DNA of 64,000 nucleotides from Aquatica leii (GCA_035610365.1 CM069432.1:78186520-78250519); one strand, 5' to 3'; shown: positions 23,961 to 37,059, counted from the stretch's first letter. The notes: generated from the sequence alone by a model not told the origin. Numbers and translations are program-made.

Positions 23961-23989
23961 CTGATGAGCGAATTTACAAAAACAGTAAA

Positions 23990-24425
23990 AGTATGTAAAT
24001 TAATATAAGTTGAAAGCTGATTTTATATCCGAGTAATTCAAAAAAGTTTTGAATAAGCCGCGGGTTAAACCCACAACATATAACATTGTAGATAATAATG
24101 TCAATGCAGATATGAAAATGCCACCAGAGTGAACCACTGGACGAGCATTTTGCCTTATTGGGACTCTTCAGCAGTGGGAGAACGTTTTACTCTACTTCCA
24201 CAAAAGCAATAATAGACATATTATAGCTTTATATTAATAAATGATGTTAGTAGCATGAAAAAAAATTGATTTACAGTATAAGATGGCTTATCTTATATTA
24301 TAAATTTGTTATGCATGAATAAATAGTAACAACAATGTCATACGTTGTGGTTTTAGCCCGCGACTTATTTAAAACGTCAAATCAGATTTCAACGTTTCCA
24401 TCTCTATAGCTATTTACATATTATT
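23990..24425. repeat. Inverted pair of about 110-bp repeats
   Basis: A block including AATAAGCCGCGGGTTAAACC (about 24052-24071) is inverted near 24357-24373 (tttagcccgcgacttattt), and similarity runs through the neighbouring ACAACATATAACATTGT. Between the arms are a short palindrome (tataagatggcttatctta) and a CACTGGACGAGC...CAGCAGTGGGAG segment that looks like a retrotransposon tail. A composite or large fold-back element. Confidence 0.5.
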
Positions 24426-24429
24426 ATTC

Positions 24430-25600
24430 ATGCATAGTAAATTTATACTATGTGAAGGTTCTGCCATCGAAATTCAATCATGTTAAAAATAATAAACTGC
24501 ATTATTTTTAATTGAATAAATTAATCACGAGTAGAATAGAAATTTTCGGTAAATTTTCTACTTTTATCGTCTTGCGGAAATGTTCGATTTTTTACTCGAT
24601 CTGGTCCTTTTTCTATTAGAATTCTTTTGTCTTTCTTTCCACAAAGCAGGATCTTCAAAATTTTTAAGCAAAATTGACTATGAATTGGATGAAGTTGTAA
24701 CAAATGATGACTGTATGTTATTCAAAAATAAAAACATTTTCGTTACTCAAATTCTGATAATGTCGCACTTGCATATGATCGAATACACCACGTGTAAGTT
24801 ACTCATTTCGCTGATTTACAAAACGGTAACATATATTAGAAACATCGAGATAAACACATGAAATGCTGTTGTAATAAACAAGAATATAATAAACAATTAT
24901 ACCGATACTTCTGTTCTAATTTCGTACCTAATACTTTACTTATTTACTTCTCGTTACGATAATATTTTGTAACATTTAAAAAATTAATTTATTTATATTA
25001 TTAATGTTCATAACAAGAAAAGAAAATAAATTACTAAACAGAGGTTTTAAATAATTATTTATTACTTTTACTTTTAATTTGTGAGGATGTTATCAATGCT
25101 TTTTCTGTCCTTTGATTATAGAAAGTGACAATTCTTGTTCAATATTTATGAGGAAATATACATCCATTATTTATTCGTATTTTGTACATGTTTTATATTC
25201 TACTATAATTTTTCTTTATTATTGCTACAAAATGTATACAAACGTAAGTATTTGACTACAAAAGTACTTATTGAAATGGTCTACGTCTACACGTTTATGG
25301 ATAACTTGAGTCGACCGGTTTATTTTTTACTGTATCGACTTTTTAATGTTTACGTATAAACAATATTTTATTTAGCAAATTGGGACCTATGACTTATTGC
25401 ATATATTAAGATTTTATAGCACCAGAACATATATTTTATCTAAACTTTTAAGTGAGAATTTTACTATAAACAAAAAAATAGCATTTTAGTTATTTTACTT
25501 TTTAGATTTTTTTAAGTTTTAACCTTTTTACAAAAACAACGTATTCATGATTTATTTATTAGAGAGTTTCCGGTAACTGCTATAAGAAATGCATAAAAAA
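24430..25600. other. AT-rich stretch without a supported gene
   Basis: Short frames on both strands (for example 24521-24703 on -, and 24580-24861 and 25135-25359 on +) are hydrophobic or lysine-rich products of AT bias. Nothing else is supported. Confidence 0.4.
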
Positions 25601-26000
25601 TTTTCTCTATTTCGACATAAGAATTAGCGATTCTTACACTAAAATCCGTGTAAGAATAAGCAAATTCTTACACGAATTTTAGTAATGTTAGTTTTTTCAA
25701 AGTTGGTGTCTCTGCATCGTAAGTTGACGTTACATGAAAAAGAAATCAAAATTATTGGAACTTAACAATTGAAATTCAAATTTTGATGCCAAGATCAAAT
25801 AAAAACATCCTATTAATACAAACTTATTTACTTATAAAGCTATAAAGGGATAAATTTTGTATGAGATTTTAGGTTAACACATAAATTTCAATATGTCAAA
25901 GTGTAAGTGTTGCCAATTCAATAAAATATAAGTTTCCCAATGTTGTTTTAAAATTAAAATTATACGAAAAATTTTAAATATTGTATCGAAATAGAGAAAA
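25601..26000. mobile_element. MITE-like element, 400 bp
   Basis: The ends TTTTCTCTATTTCGACA (25601) and TGTATCGAAATAGAGAAAA (to 26000) are inverted copies. Next to the left end a second palindrome repeats TTCTTACACTAAAAT/GTGTAAGAA. No reading frame; target duplication unclear because the flanks are A/T runs. Confidence 0.6.
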
Positions 26001-26039
26001 TAGTATAAAGCACACGTCATAGAATACGTTTCAATCACT

Positions 26040-26115
26040 CGACCGCTTCATAAACTCGCCGCTGCGCGGCTCGTGTATAAAACGCGGTCTCGTGCTTGAA
26101 GCGCGTTCATTCTGT
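26040..26115 (+). promoter_or_regulatory. GC-rich core-promoter-like patch
   Basis: In a region that is otherwise extremely AT-rich, this patch has many CG steps, a small palindrome (gccgctgcgcggc), a TATAAAA box (about 26075-26081) and, about 33 bases further, a TCATTC initiator-like word. No coding exon follows, so it might drive a noncoding transcript or a distant exon, or be a repeat fragment. Confidence 0.3.
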
Positions 26116-26119
26116 AACT

Positions 26120-28060
26120 TGTGTTTTAATATACTATTCTATACTGTAAGACAAGTAATATTTGTTTAAAAGCTTTTTTTAATAATTAGTTTTAATAAAC
26201 GTTTATTATAAATTATATATAATTTAATTACGTAATTTGACTGATTCCTTATTAAATATGTATATGTAAGCATTGAACCAAATAATAAAAGAAGAAAAAA
26301 ATATCATTAAAGTTGTCGGTTTCTAACTTGTGTTTTCGTTGTCCTTGTTTTTATAATAAACTATATATACATACATATATATCATTCAGAAAAATATTAC
26401 AGTTTGTTGAAACCTTTAATAATAAACAAATCAAAGACTTTATGCTCAATGTTTTATGCACTTTGTATTTAGCTTGTGTTTGTATATGATACCTTTACAT
26501 ATAAATTGATTTGATTTATTATTTATAAAATTAAAAAAAAACTAAAAAGTGAAGCATTCATTTGTGATACCATACTTTTTAATGAAAGGCGGGTATTCTT
26601 ATGTACCGATTTTAAATAATTAGAGTTAAAATTGGTAAAATGAAAAATCAAAAGACATACTTAGCATTAAGAACATTGAAATTCGAGCGATTTATGTTGA
26701 CACTTGAACGAAAATGTAATTTTTATTAGATTGTATAAATATTTATATTTATGTTTATTAAAATTAAAAAGTGGCGTATTACATTTTTGTAGTTGTAGGT
26801 TTTACGTATAAACCAAATAAAAATGTCAAAATTAGAATGTTACATTTGTATTTGACAGTATCGATAGCCATAGCTAAATAATTTTATTTCACCAGTTTGA
26901 GAACATGAATTCTATTACTTGTTATAGAATGAAAATATAATTATGTAAAATACGTAAGAAGCAAGTGTTTTAGAATAAATCTTCTATTACAAGAGTAAGA
27001 CTTTTTGATCAGCTCACAAATAAAGTTGTGTTAAAAATTGGAAAATAAGATTAAAGTTTAAAAACAAATTTGAACAAATTATTTTGATTTTTTTATTGTT
27101 TTATTTTTTTAATGCTGTACTGTATAACTGTTTGTATATAAAAGTATTTAACTGATATTTAAGTTTATACGCTAAGTGGAAACTGAGACGCAAAAATTCG
27201 AATGAAACATGATAATTAACCAGTAGACTATTAAAACCATAATAAACTTCATTGTTTGTTAAACATAAGCATTAAGTAATAAGTTGTAAGCACATACATT
27301 TGTTACAGCAGAAACTAAACGTACATAATAATACAGAACAATAAGTAATGTAAAAAAATATATAATTCAAGCATTTATTCGGTTTTTAATGGCGGTTATA
27401 ATTATGTAAGCTACACTTTCTATCATTAAACCGTGTGTTATAAACAATATAATAGTTAAATATGCTGACTGATTAATATTTACAATGCTCAATTTCTTCT
27501 AGGAGATGGCTAGTGATAAAACAATCTTCACACGTACGTTAGTTTCTCTAAATTACTTCATTTATAAATGTAAAGGCCACAACTGCAACCTTTTATATTA
27601 TAATTTGTTGTTTGTTGCCTAATTGCGTTATATTTACTTCTAATTTGTAAAAATTAAAAAGTTTTAATTATGTTTTACTAGAACTTGTACCTTCGTAAAA
27701 TAAAAATTCTGCTCTTATTATTGCAAATTTACAATAAAAGTTGTGTAACAAATACTTTTTTATTAGTGTTTAATTTATTATTTACACAAACGGCATTATT
27801 CCATGACAGTGGTTTATACAAATAAAGGTCATGTGAGTATGGGAATAAATGTTATACAAACAAAAGGCTTACTTTAGACATTAAAATTGATGTTGTAATA
27901 ATTTAATAATACAAAAAAAATAAATAAGAAATCTTTAAAAAGATATAGTGCTTTCTAAACTTAAGCTTACAACAGTAACATGCAAATTAAGAAATTAAAC
28001 AAATATGATTTGTAACGGTCAATGTAATTACAGAATGAATTACCTAATTGCTTAAATAAC
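26120..28060. other. AT-rich stretch, nothing recognised
   Basis: Stops in all frames, scattered AATAAA words and no repeat with clear ends. Confidence 0.4.
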
Positions 28061-30165
28061 AGGAGGGGACTTCGGAGCAAAACGGGCAACCGGTGCAGAA
28101 CGAAAAATTTGCCGTTGCAGGCGACCGATATTACTAGCACTCTCTGGTATTATGTATTATTAGAGTGCCACTCATTATCTGTCAACAACAATTGTTGTTT
28201 ATTTCACCGTATAGGACGTGTTTTTAAGTATCTTTTGATATGGTTACTTTAAGAAATTGGTAAAGAATGCCTGGTGAGAGGTTATGTTTTGTTATTAAAA
28301 GTATCTGGAACAGGATGGGGTGGGGCATAATGGAGTCCTTCTCTATTCTGCCCGGAAGCGGAAGGATGATCCAAATTATGTGGTTGACAAAACTGCTGGC
28401 TAATATTAATGTGTTTTTACTAAAGGACAAGAGTTAGAAATGGTTTCGTATTTAAAAGATATTCAAAAGAAACTTTTTGGTTTAAGTATGAAACAACTAA
28501 GAAGGTTAGTTTATTAACTAGCAGTTTGAAATGGCATCCATTGAATCAAAGAACAGGAATGGTAGGAGAAGATTGGGCACAATGTTTTATGAGGCGCCAT
28601 GCATAATTAAGCTTGAAAAGGCCCGAGGCAACTTCCGGAGCGCGTGCGATAGTGGTCAGCAGCGTAGCAGTCGCGCAGTTTATTACATTGTTAAATCAAG
28701 TTATTGTTGAAAAGAAGATTACTGGAGAAATAATTTATAATTGGTAATTGCGTGGTAACACGGTAGCGGTCGAAATTTGTTCTTCTGTTGCAGGGAATTT
28801 TATGCCTCTAATGTTGACTTTTCCCCGAAAAAAGAAACAAGAATTTCAATTAGGTTTGCCGCCTGGTGGCGGGGCTGAGATTAATGACCCTGGATAGATG
28901 ACTGTGGAAGTGTTTTTGAAGTGGTTTACAAAGTTTATTAAATTTTCTAATGCAAAAACTTTTATCCTTTTACGTTTTGATGTGGATGCATCCCACACCA
29001 AAAACCTACAAGTAATCGATCTAGCTCGTGACAATGACGTAATTTTATTGTGCTTTCCACCTCACTGTTTGCACAGACGTTTATGAAACTTTTGAGTCAA
29101 TACTACAAAGATAAAGTGCGGAAATGGTTATGGTCAAACTCAGGTAAAGTCGTTACTTTATTCCAAATATCAACTTTATTTAGACAAGTCTTTGTTAATT
29201 CTGAGAACATGAAAACTGCGGTAAAAGGTTTTGAGAAACTGGTATTTGGCCAATAAATAAAGGTGCCTTCACTGATGATAAATTCTAACCAGCCTGAAAC
29301 ACAAGCCGGTCCTACTCCATTCGATGAGCTTGAATCACCAAATGCTCCTGCAGTCGATGAGCCTCCAGAAAATAAGGATTTAGTTAATAATACTTCAATT
29401 CCATTTCCCAAAGTTACGATGAAAACTAGAACCGACACTCAAAATAATCCTCTACCCTAATGTTCCTGAATGCCTGACATTCTTAGTGCACCAATAAAAA
29501 CATTCAACAGCTTTAGTTTTCCAATCCTTTTTCCCTAAATTATTATGCCAATACTAAAAGTAAATACCACCGTTAAACAAGTGCAAAAAAAGCAAAACTG
29601 CTATTTTTATATCGTCCCCTTATCAAAAAGTACTGACCGCAGCAATAGAGAAAACAAATCACATTAAGGAAGCACAAAAAAACAAACTTAAAAACAATCT
29701 GTCTGGCCAGAAACAGAAAAACAAATGAGAAAAAATGTTTATTTAAAAAAAAAGCAAAAGATGAAAAGTTAAAGAAACCTCTGAGGAGTCTGAGTAAGAA
29801 GCAGACGTTTTATGTTTATATTGCAATGACCAATATTCAACTTTATTTGAAGATTGGATTTCATTGTTTCAGTGCACCAAGTGGGCTCACAACTCTTCTG
29901 CGGGGATAGACAGTGACGACGATGAGTCTGTAAAGGTTTATGAACTCTGTTAGCACGATAACCTAATCCTACTCCGGCGGGGCAGAATGGATTGAAAGAC
30001 TTTTTTTTAGGATAAAGTTTTTATAATTATTTCTTGTTTGTATTGTGTTTACAATAGTCCACTAAATCGTTCTGAATTTTTTTGGAATTTGTACCACTTT
30101 CTTACCCTCCCAAAAATAAATATTTAACGTTAGAGACCCCATTCTACTCCGGTGTCCCCTACGGT
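28061..30165 (+). mobile_element. pogo/Tigger-type transposon, degraded
   Basis: The left end aggaggggacttcggagcaa (28061) and the right end (reverse complement gtaggggacaccggagtaga, to about 30165) match over about 25 bp. Similar GGGG/CCGG words recur inside (near 28315 and 29970) as subterminal repeats. The broken transposase on the + strand lies between. A TA duplication is not clear. Confidence 0.65.
28420..29955 (+). pseudogene. pogo/Tigger (DDE_1) transposase with PHD-like finger, disabled
   Basis: Pieces in order: KGQELEMVSYLKDIQKKLFG (about 28420-28485), the N-terminal HTH region; VFLKWFTKFIKFSNAKTF (about 28905), DVDASHTKNLQVIDLARDND (about 28980-29035) and LLCFPPHCLHR (about 29048), the DDE_1 core of Tigger-like proteins; then MKLLSQYYKDKVRKW (about 29085-29130) and a C-terminal CLYCNDQYS...CTKWAHNSSAG block (about 29812-29905) recalling the PHD-like finger of insect Tigger relatives. 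Many stops and shifts separate them. The middle part with the first catalytic Asp is poorly preserved. Non-functional. Confidence 0.75.
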
Positions 30166-30349
30166 GCAAAAACGCTCAATACATATAAACTTTGTGAGTT
30201 TTTAGAACTTTACGTTCTATAAGAAATGAAAAGTCAAAGTTTTTTTTAAACAAATAGTCAGTTTCAAAACTAATGTTTACGATTACAACATAAGAATGTA
30301 CATTATCACTACATATATATAAAAATGTAAGTTATATGTTTATATTTCA

Positions 30350-31405
30350 TTTCATATGCTGTATTACTTATTTAGTACAAACGTTTGCTGTTAAATCTAG
30401 TACTGATAAACTCATCTACTACTTCATCAATCCAGATGTTTCACGATGGGCATGTATAATTGCTTTATTATTTAGTATCATTTAAGTAGACCTTTATCTA
30501 GTATACGTTTTAAGACGACGTAGACTAAAGAAGCTCTTTTCAGCAGTACATGTTAAAACGGACACATTTAATATAAGCCGAATCAGTATTCAGAACTCTG
30601 GCAATGTTTTGTTCAGTACTTTATCATCTTTGATAGAATTCACTACTTTATCAAAATTTCAAAGATATTTAAAAACAGTGTTTTGCGAAATAATAGTTTT
30701 TCGTCTGCGTAACAATTTATCAGATAGAGGTTGTTTTCTTGAATAAACTTTCCAATCAGAAATCGTTTTACAATTGCAGAAAATTTACTGTATAGAATTA
30801 TTTCTAGAATTTAAATAATGTAACTTTTTAGTGAATGTTTTCCCAAAACAAATTTTACTCTCTAAAAGATTTCAACGCAGTTGTTAAAGATGCAAGCATG
30901 ACAAACTCTTTTTAAATGGACAAAGTTCTAAATGGGATAGGAAACCATTTGCGTTTGTCTCAACTTCATTTCTTTCAGATTTTTCAAAATGGACTTTATA
31001 GAAACAATTCTAATTTTCCATGTAGTTCGACAAAAAAACGAAGATTTTTAATGTTGTTTTCCTCTGCATTTTGAAGTTGAGAAAATATCTCTAATACCGT
31101 TTCGGAGAATTTCGCATAAACGTAATTATTTCTTGAGCAATATTTAAATCGTTTTGACACTCTGCTTGAAGTGAACACTATCTTGAATAACCAAGTTTTG
31201 TGAGATAAACAATGCACAAAACTGATTCTAGATTCCAACGCAACAAATCAGTCACTAAACCAGGTATATTTGCAGCGCTATCAAAATACTGAACACGACA
31301 AACTATAACAAGCATATCAAATCGAAGAAGCACGCCCAGAATTATTTCTAACAATGTAGCACAAGAACCAAAAAAATATTCTTCTACATGATAATCAGTA
31401 CACAC
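30350..31405 (-). pseudogene. hAT transposase relic (ZMYM/DUF4371-like)
   Basis: On the - strand, QYFDSAANIPGLVTDL (about 31300-31245) corresponds to the GxDxASNM-type region of hAT transposases. Further on, NVSVLTCTAEKSFFSLRRLKTYTR (split here only by weak matches; about 30570-30500) is the C-terminal hAT dimerisation block. Stops interrupt the frame repeatedly. Different from the hAT relic at 23.0-24.0 kb in its residues. Ends not identified. Confidence 0.7.
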
Positions 31406-31509
31406 AAATCAAAAACAATTAAAACTTACTTCTTTACAAAAATGTCATTAGGTTTATTGGCAATAATTGAATAGTATTTTGCAGCTTTTAGTTGTTCAAT
31501 AAGATAACA

Positions 31510-31655
31510 GCCGTATTTATAGTCGATCGTTAGCGGTTTGCTGGCGACTCATCAGCGATTCGCTGGACCTGTCACTGAAGGTTTCGCCGGCGACAAGGCA
31601 ATATATAATTTGCATAGTCGTTGTGCCGCCGTTCGCCTCGCCGGCTAAGTATTCG
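31510..31655. repeat. GC-rich repeat fragment
   Basis: A patch with repeated GCCGGCGA, TAGTCG and GCGATTCGCTGG words and several short inversions (tatagtcgatcgttagcgg near the left, catagtcgttgtgccgcc near the right). Looks like a small MITE or satellite fragment. Confidence 0.35.
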
Positions 31656-31659
31656 TGTT

Positions 31660-34410
31660 AATGACCATGCGCATTTCATTTATTTACACGTTACATGAAA
31701 CGCGTCTGTTTAATTGATTAATCTCGGCACTTAATAATGAGTTTTTCCAAATATACTACTGATTTTTAAAACTAATATACAATACAATTTAATTGTAGTA
31801 TAGATACATCGGTACAATTACCGTCAAACATATGTTATCAGTATTATGCAAATACAGCAACGCATAATGAATAAGTTGACTAAAGCATGTGAATTAAAAA
31901 TATTCATTTATACAATAAAAAAGTTTAATATAGATACTTTCATTTGCGTAACAATTTTTAAAATTGTTTACGAAAATTTATATTTTGCAATTAGTTACAG
32001 AATTTAAAAGCATTTTATTACGAATTACAACAGGAATAATTTTTTAACGCTACAGTTTTATATCAAATAAATACGTTTTTGTAAACAACGAACTTGATGT
32101 AATGGAACATTTTTTATAATAATAATTTACTAAGATTTCGCAAATTTTTAGTTGTTTTGTTAAACACACAGTATATTCAAAACCATTTTGTAAAACTTTT
32201 CGCATTTAGTACTTTTGATATAATACGACTCGCAATAGATTCTTAAATTTTTATTATTAATTTGACTAAACTATAAAAATTGGGTATTTAAAATAACAGG
32301 AAGGCAAACGATTACAATAAATTAATACTAAACATTTTTTTTTAAATATTGTATTGGTTTTTAACTTTCTATTTTAACGAAATTAAATTTTCAAATTATA
32401 ATGTATAATAAGAAAGTTATTGTCACTGATATGGTCAAGGGTCAAAAGGTTACACTATTGCTAATGCTGCAAAAGTTGTTTTGATCAAACGAAAGAAAGG
32501 TGAATGTATAGCTTTAAGACTTCTGTCACGAACTATGTGTTTCTTATATTATCCACAGTTTTCACTTTCAAACTCAAACATATTATCATAGATCACTTAT
32601 TACTTTCTTTTGTGAAGATATGTACATTTGTATTTGTTTTATAAATAGTAGACACCCCTGTTTTCTTTAACGCAATTTGTTAATTTATTATTTTATTGAA
32701 TCATTAAAAAAAATAGTTTGTTGAGCGTTCACAGCAAATTATGTGTAGACGGTTCATTAAAAAGTAGTTATTAAATGATTGCTGTTATTAGTACTGTTAT
32801 TACTTACTTAAAAAAATACTAATGATCATCTTTTCTAAAGTAGTAGAAAGTAATAAGATATTTTAATATATAAATGTTATTGTTTACATTTTATTTAATA
32901 AACGGAGCACAAAATGACTAAATAACACTAACACTTAAAGTAAAATTTAAAACAAATATTTAAATATAAGCATTATCTGAATAACAAATTAATTTATTTT
33001 TAACAGTGGTTTTGTATATATAGTACCATTTAAACACATACTTAAAACGTTAATATATACTTAAAACTACAAAACAATATAAACATTTTAAAAGTATTTC
33101 AAGTCCAATTGTTCATATTTTAAAAAAGTTTGTATTTTAGTTAAATTATTATCGAAGTGAGAATGTGTTACGAAAATTATTTCCGTTACCAGTGATTATT
33201 TAATAAATAATCAGTTTTATTGTAACTTACTGACACAAACAGTAAATTTCTTTAAAATGAAAACAAAAAAAATGCTAAAGATGAATGTTTATTCATAACT
33301 CACGATGTTTAAAAAGTAACGATGTATATAATTGTTCTACGCCAAATTATTGCTTAAACCAGCGAATATAAAATAGCTACTAAAATGTTTAATAGAGCAA
33401 GCCATTTCGCTGACTAACATATTGTAAACATATGTGTTAACACGTGAGCTTAATGCACCTACCGTAATATTTACATAAGAACAAGTTAAGATTTCGTTTA
33501 AAAAAATCATCGTTTTCACAAAGTCAATATGAATTAAATAAAGTTAAACAAATGAAATTTTATAAAATAACCGGTAAACCTATAAGCTTAAAAGAAATCA
33601 CACAATTTGTTAAAACAAATGTTTTGTTTATTTTTTTTGTAAAAACAAAAACAAAGGGATCATTTGTACAAACACTTTAGTAAAAAAAATATTTAATTCG
33701 TATGAGTATTAAATGTTATGTTTCGTTTCTATTATAAAAAGAAAGAGTGGTAAAAATAGATGCATTATCAAGGAAGTTAACAGATTGATAAGAATTTTGA
33801 TGATAGCAACCGAGCAATTACTTACAAAAGTAGTAAAGAATAAAAAAAATAGTGACATTTGTTTGTTATATTGTCTCAATAACACATTTATTTTATATAG
33901 ACCGTGAGTTGCACTAATCAGCATATTAAAAATATGTAGCCGTTGTAAAGTCTCACCTATCGTGTTTACATCAATCAAAATTTTAACAGCATGAACTTTG
34001 ATCAAATGTGATTATTCTGATGTTTTAAATTTAACGCGTAGAACAAAAAACTATGTGAAACTATGTATACTAAATACACAAATAAGAAACTAGCAAATTT
34101 ATTTATGTGAGAAATAGTTCTAAGGTGAATGTTATGTTGCAAATTAACAAATAGGTATTTTGTAAATGAACTACAAAAAATACCAATAAATTTTGTTTTT
34201 TTTAACTATTTATGACATTATGTGTATGTCGCTAAATGGAATAAATGTGTTGCAAGGCTAATGAGAAAAAGACACAGTTGTAATACAATGGTACTCCAGT
34301 TGTCATTTTGATTTGTTTGAATTCTCAAAGTATTATGTTTGCTGTTTTGTAGTAATTGCGTTAATGTAGTTTTAAAATGATCTTATTATTACCGTATTAG
34401 GTATTAATTA
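31660..34410. other. AT-rich stretch, nothing recognised
   Basis: No convincing reading frame, RNA gene or repeat with defined ends. The frames at 33337-33519 and 33709-34005 are hydrophobic AT-bias products. Confidence 0.4.
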
Positions 34411-34419
34411 TGTTTTACT

Positions 34420-35460
34420 TTCTTATAAGGAAAGTATTGCGACCGTTTTTTTTTTCAAAACATTTTTTTGCATAATTTTACGTTTCAAGGTCTCCTGAAT
34501 CAGAAAAATTTTGGGTGTCTGTGTGTCTGTGTGTAACGATGTACCCACGATGACTATCGAACCAAAAGTCCTAGTAACTTAAAATTTAGTATGAAACTGG
34601 CTTTTTATATTCTCTCGGTTCTATCATAAAATGGGTATGATAAAGAAACCGGAAGTGGGTGTATCCGCTATTTTTAACTATTTTTTTTATATAATTTTGT
34701 ACGTATGTAAATTATTCAAATTATTTTTACAGTTTCTTATAGAGTTAAATCCTCCTAACAATTTATTCAAATAAATTTTTTTTCTAACACTAACGGTTTA
34801 TTAGATATTTATAATTTAAAGTGAATTACATATATAATCTTGCTGCGACGATTTTAAAAAAAATCCATATCTTGAAGGAAAAGCAAGATACGTTAAAAAA
34901 TAACAATTTTTCTCTATATTCTTTTGACTTGTCTATATACGGAGAGCTGCATCTTTTTTTTAAATTATCTTTGGATGTACTCACGATAACTCTTGAACCA
35001 AAGATCCTAGTAACTTGAAATTTGTTATAAAGCTGGCTTTTTATATTCTCTCTGCTCTATCAAAAGATGGGTTTGATAAGGAAACTGAAAGTGGCGTATC
35101 CGCTATTTTAATAGTTTTTCTTATATAATCTTGTACGTATGTAAATTATTCGAATTATTTTTACAGTTTTTTATAGAGATAATTCTTCCTAACAATTTAT
35201 TAGTTTCAAATCCTACTTGCGACGATTTTTTTACTGATTTACTAAATGGGTAAGTTATATCGAAGCGCACAAATATAAGGGTTAATTGACATGATCTTAA
35301 TGAAATCGAGGAGAAAAATTACAAAAAAATTATAGCATGGTAGGAAATCAATACAAACGGGCACAAATGGTTGTATGACAACATAACCTTAAAAAATATC
35401 TAGATATTCCTTCATCATTTCTTATAGGAAAGTCGTGTGGTGACCACGCTAGTTTTTTTA
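34420..35460 (+). repeat. Dispersed repeat with an internal duplicated unit of about 230 bp
   Basis: The block from CGATGACTATCGAACCAAAA (about 34548) to CCTCCTAACAATTTATT (about 34767) recurs as CGATAACTCTTGAACCAAAG (about 34983) to CTTCCTAACAATTTATT (about 35203), roughly 85-90 % alike. A cttataaggaaag word near 34424 is echoed by cttataggaaag near 35422. No coding seen; probably a non-autonomous element with tandem internal units. Confidence 0.7.
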
Positions 35461-36147
35461 GTTTGTCTAATTAGATACAAGTGTAACATGTAGGTCAACA
35501 TTTGACTTTGTATTTCTTATATTTTTCGAAAGAAATAGTTGTAATACTTTGCATACTGTTAACATTTCTAGACTGAGTTGTTTATATATCAGCACTTTTT
35601 TTCTAAACGTATAACCTGTTTAATAGAGTAATATTTCTATATAAACAGTCACTTTAACACTTTTGTTTTATTTTATTTTATTTCAAGGCGTATCAATAAT
35701 GGTAAACGTTTATTTTAATAACTAATTTACATTGTTTTTTTTATGTTTTTTTATTTACAAATAAAAGAACCTAATTAAATTTAAAGTCTTTTTAAGTTTA
35801 GTTATAAAACCCGGCATTAATAATTTTAATATTGAGCTTTTTTTCTAAATGTTAAAAAGTATGTTTATACTCTAGACAGATCACATTACGTTAAAAAAAA
35901 CATATGGTTTTGATTTTTATCTACTGTAAATGTAAGTAAGTAAAATGTTTCTATCACTGCTAAGATAAAGCATGGTTTTTGTCTGACTGATTGAAAGAAA
36001 CATCTAAAATCGATTTCAGAAACAAGTTTTGCGTTAATGTTATTTGCACGATTAAAACGAGCAATTTTTAATTCATAATCAGTCTTTTTCATAACTTGTT
36101 TGCGTTTTTTAAATGTTTTGGGTTTTTGGTAGATTTTAGAATACTAA

Positions 36148-36301
36148 GGGGGGTTGCACAAAACAAATCAAAAATGTAGCAAGTGATTATTTCTGAAATC
36201 GATTGTTACATCACTAATAAACATGGTTTCATTGGCTATGTAGCAATTGTTTTGAGAAATAATCAGTTGTTACATTTTTGATCTGCTTTGTGCAACCCAC
36301 C
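36148..36301. mobile_element. MITE, 154 bp, near-perfect inverted repeats
   Basis: GGGGTTGCACAAAACAAATC at the left is inverted at the right end (gatctgctttgtgcaaccc), and pairing continues inward over about 50 bp (AAAAATGTARCAASTGATTATTTCT). The flanks are TAA on the left and TTTAA on the right, so a 3-bp TAA/TTA target, as in Harbinger elements, is possible but not proven. Confidence 0.8.
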
Positions 36302-36689
36302 TTTAAAGAATAAAACGTATTAAATTATGATATGTGATTGAAATTTGAGTTCCAAAATGAGGATCTTGCTTATTATAAGAGATAGAATAGTTAAAATGAG
36401 GCAAAGTTGCTAAATCGGCTATACTTCTTTTATTTAATTTATTTATTTCAGTGTTGGTGGCATTTCTTTTTAAGTTGATTTGATTTTGTTTTACAAACAC
36501 AAAGTTTATTTTTCTTATGGGCGCGATATAAGATAAACACATTGTCAAATTACATTGTTTTTCTGAAACTGTTAATGTATAGACAATTTTGACTGAAGAA
36601 ACTACAAACAGCGAAAATTTATAGCAAGCGTAAAAATCATGTTTCCATAGAAACATAAGCTACAAGCAAAGGTCAAACTAAAAGTCAAT

Positions 36690-37050
36690 TGGCAAGAATA
36701 GTGTTTTCTAATGAAGAAAAACGCAATATGGTGCGTATTTTTTATTCAGCACACAGAAACTCTTTTGTAAGTGCACAAAGATACCTAGAGACATATAAAC
36801 CGTAAAGGAAATATGGAAGTAGGTGTCAGCAGAGAGTAAGGAGAATATTTTAGAATCTGTAAGCAAATAAATATGATGAATTTAAAAAATAAAATATTTT
36901 TACATTTTCACTGATAAATGATGGCTATGTATCAATAAGGGAAGCAAGTGAAAATGTGGGACAAACGTATTATCAAATTCAAAATACATTAAAAACAGAA
37001 AGTTTGAAACCGTACAAAATGCATGAATGGATGAAGAGCGTCGGTTGAAT
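36690..37050 (+). pseudogene. DUF4817/mariner-type helix-turn-helix fragment
   Basis: Translation pieces NEEKRNMVRIFYSAHRNSFV (about 36710-36770), then AQRYLETYKP, and further on YVSIREASENVGQTYYQIQ and LKPYKMHEWM (about 36930-37030) follow the N-terminal layout of DUF4817-containing transposase-like proteins of insects (two helix-turn-helix parts before a DDE domain). Stops separate the blocks and no DDE part follows. Confidence 0.6.
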
Positions 37051-37059
37051 TTAATTTTA

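Noticed and set aside
36303-36656. 117-codon - strand frame
   Set aside because: It starts beside the MITE, has no family resemblance and no splice sites, and is of a length expected by chance here.
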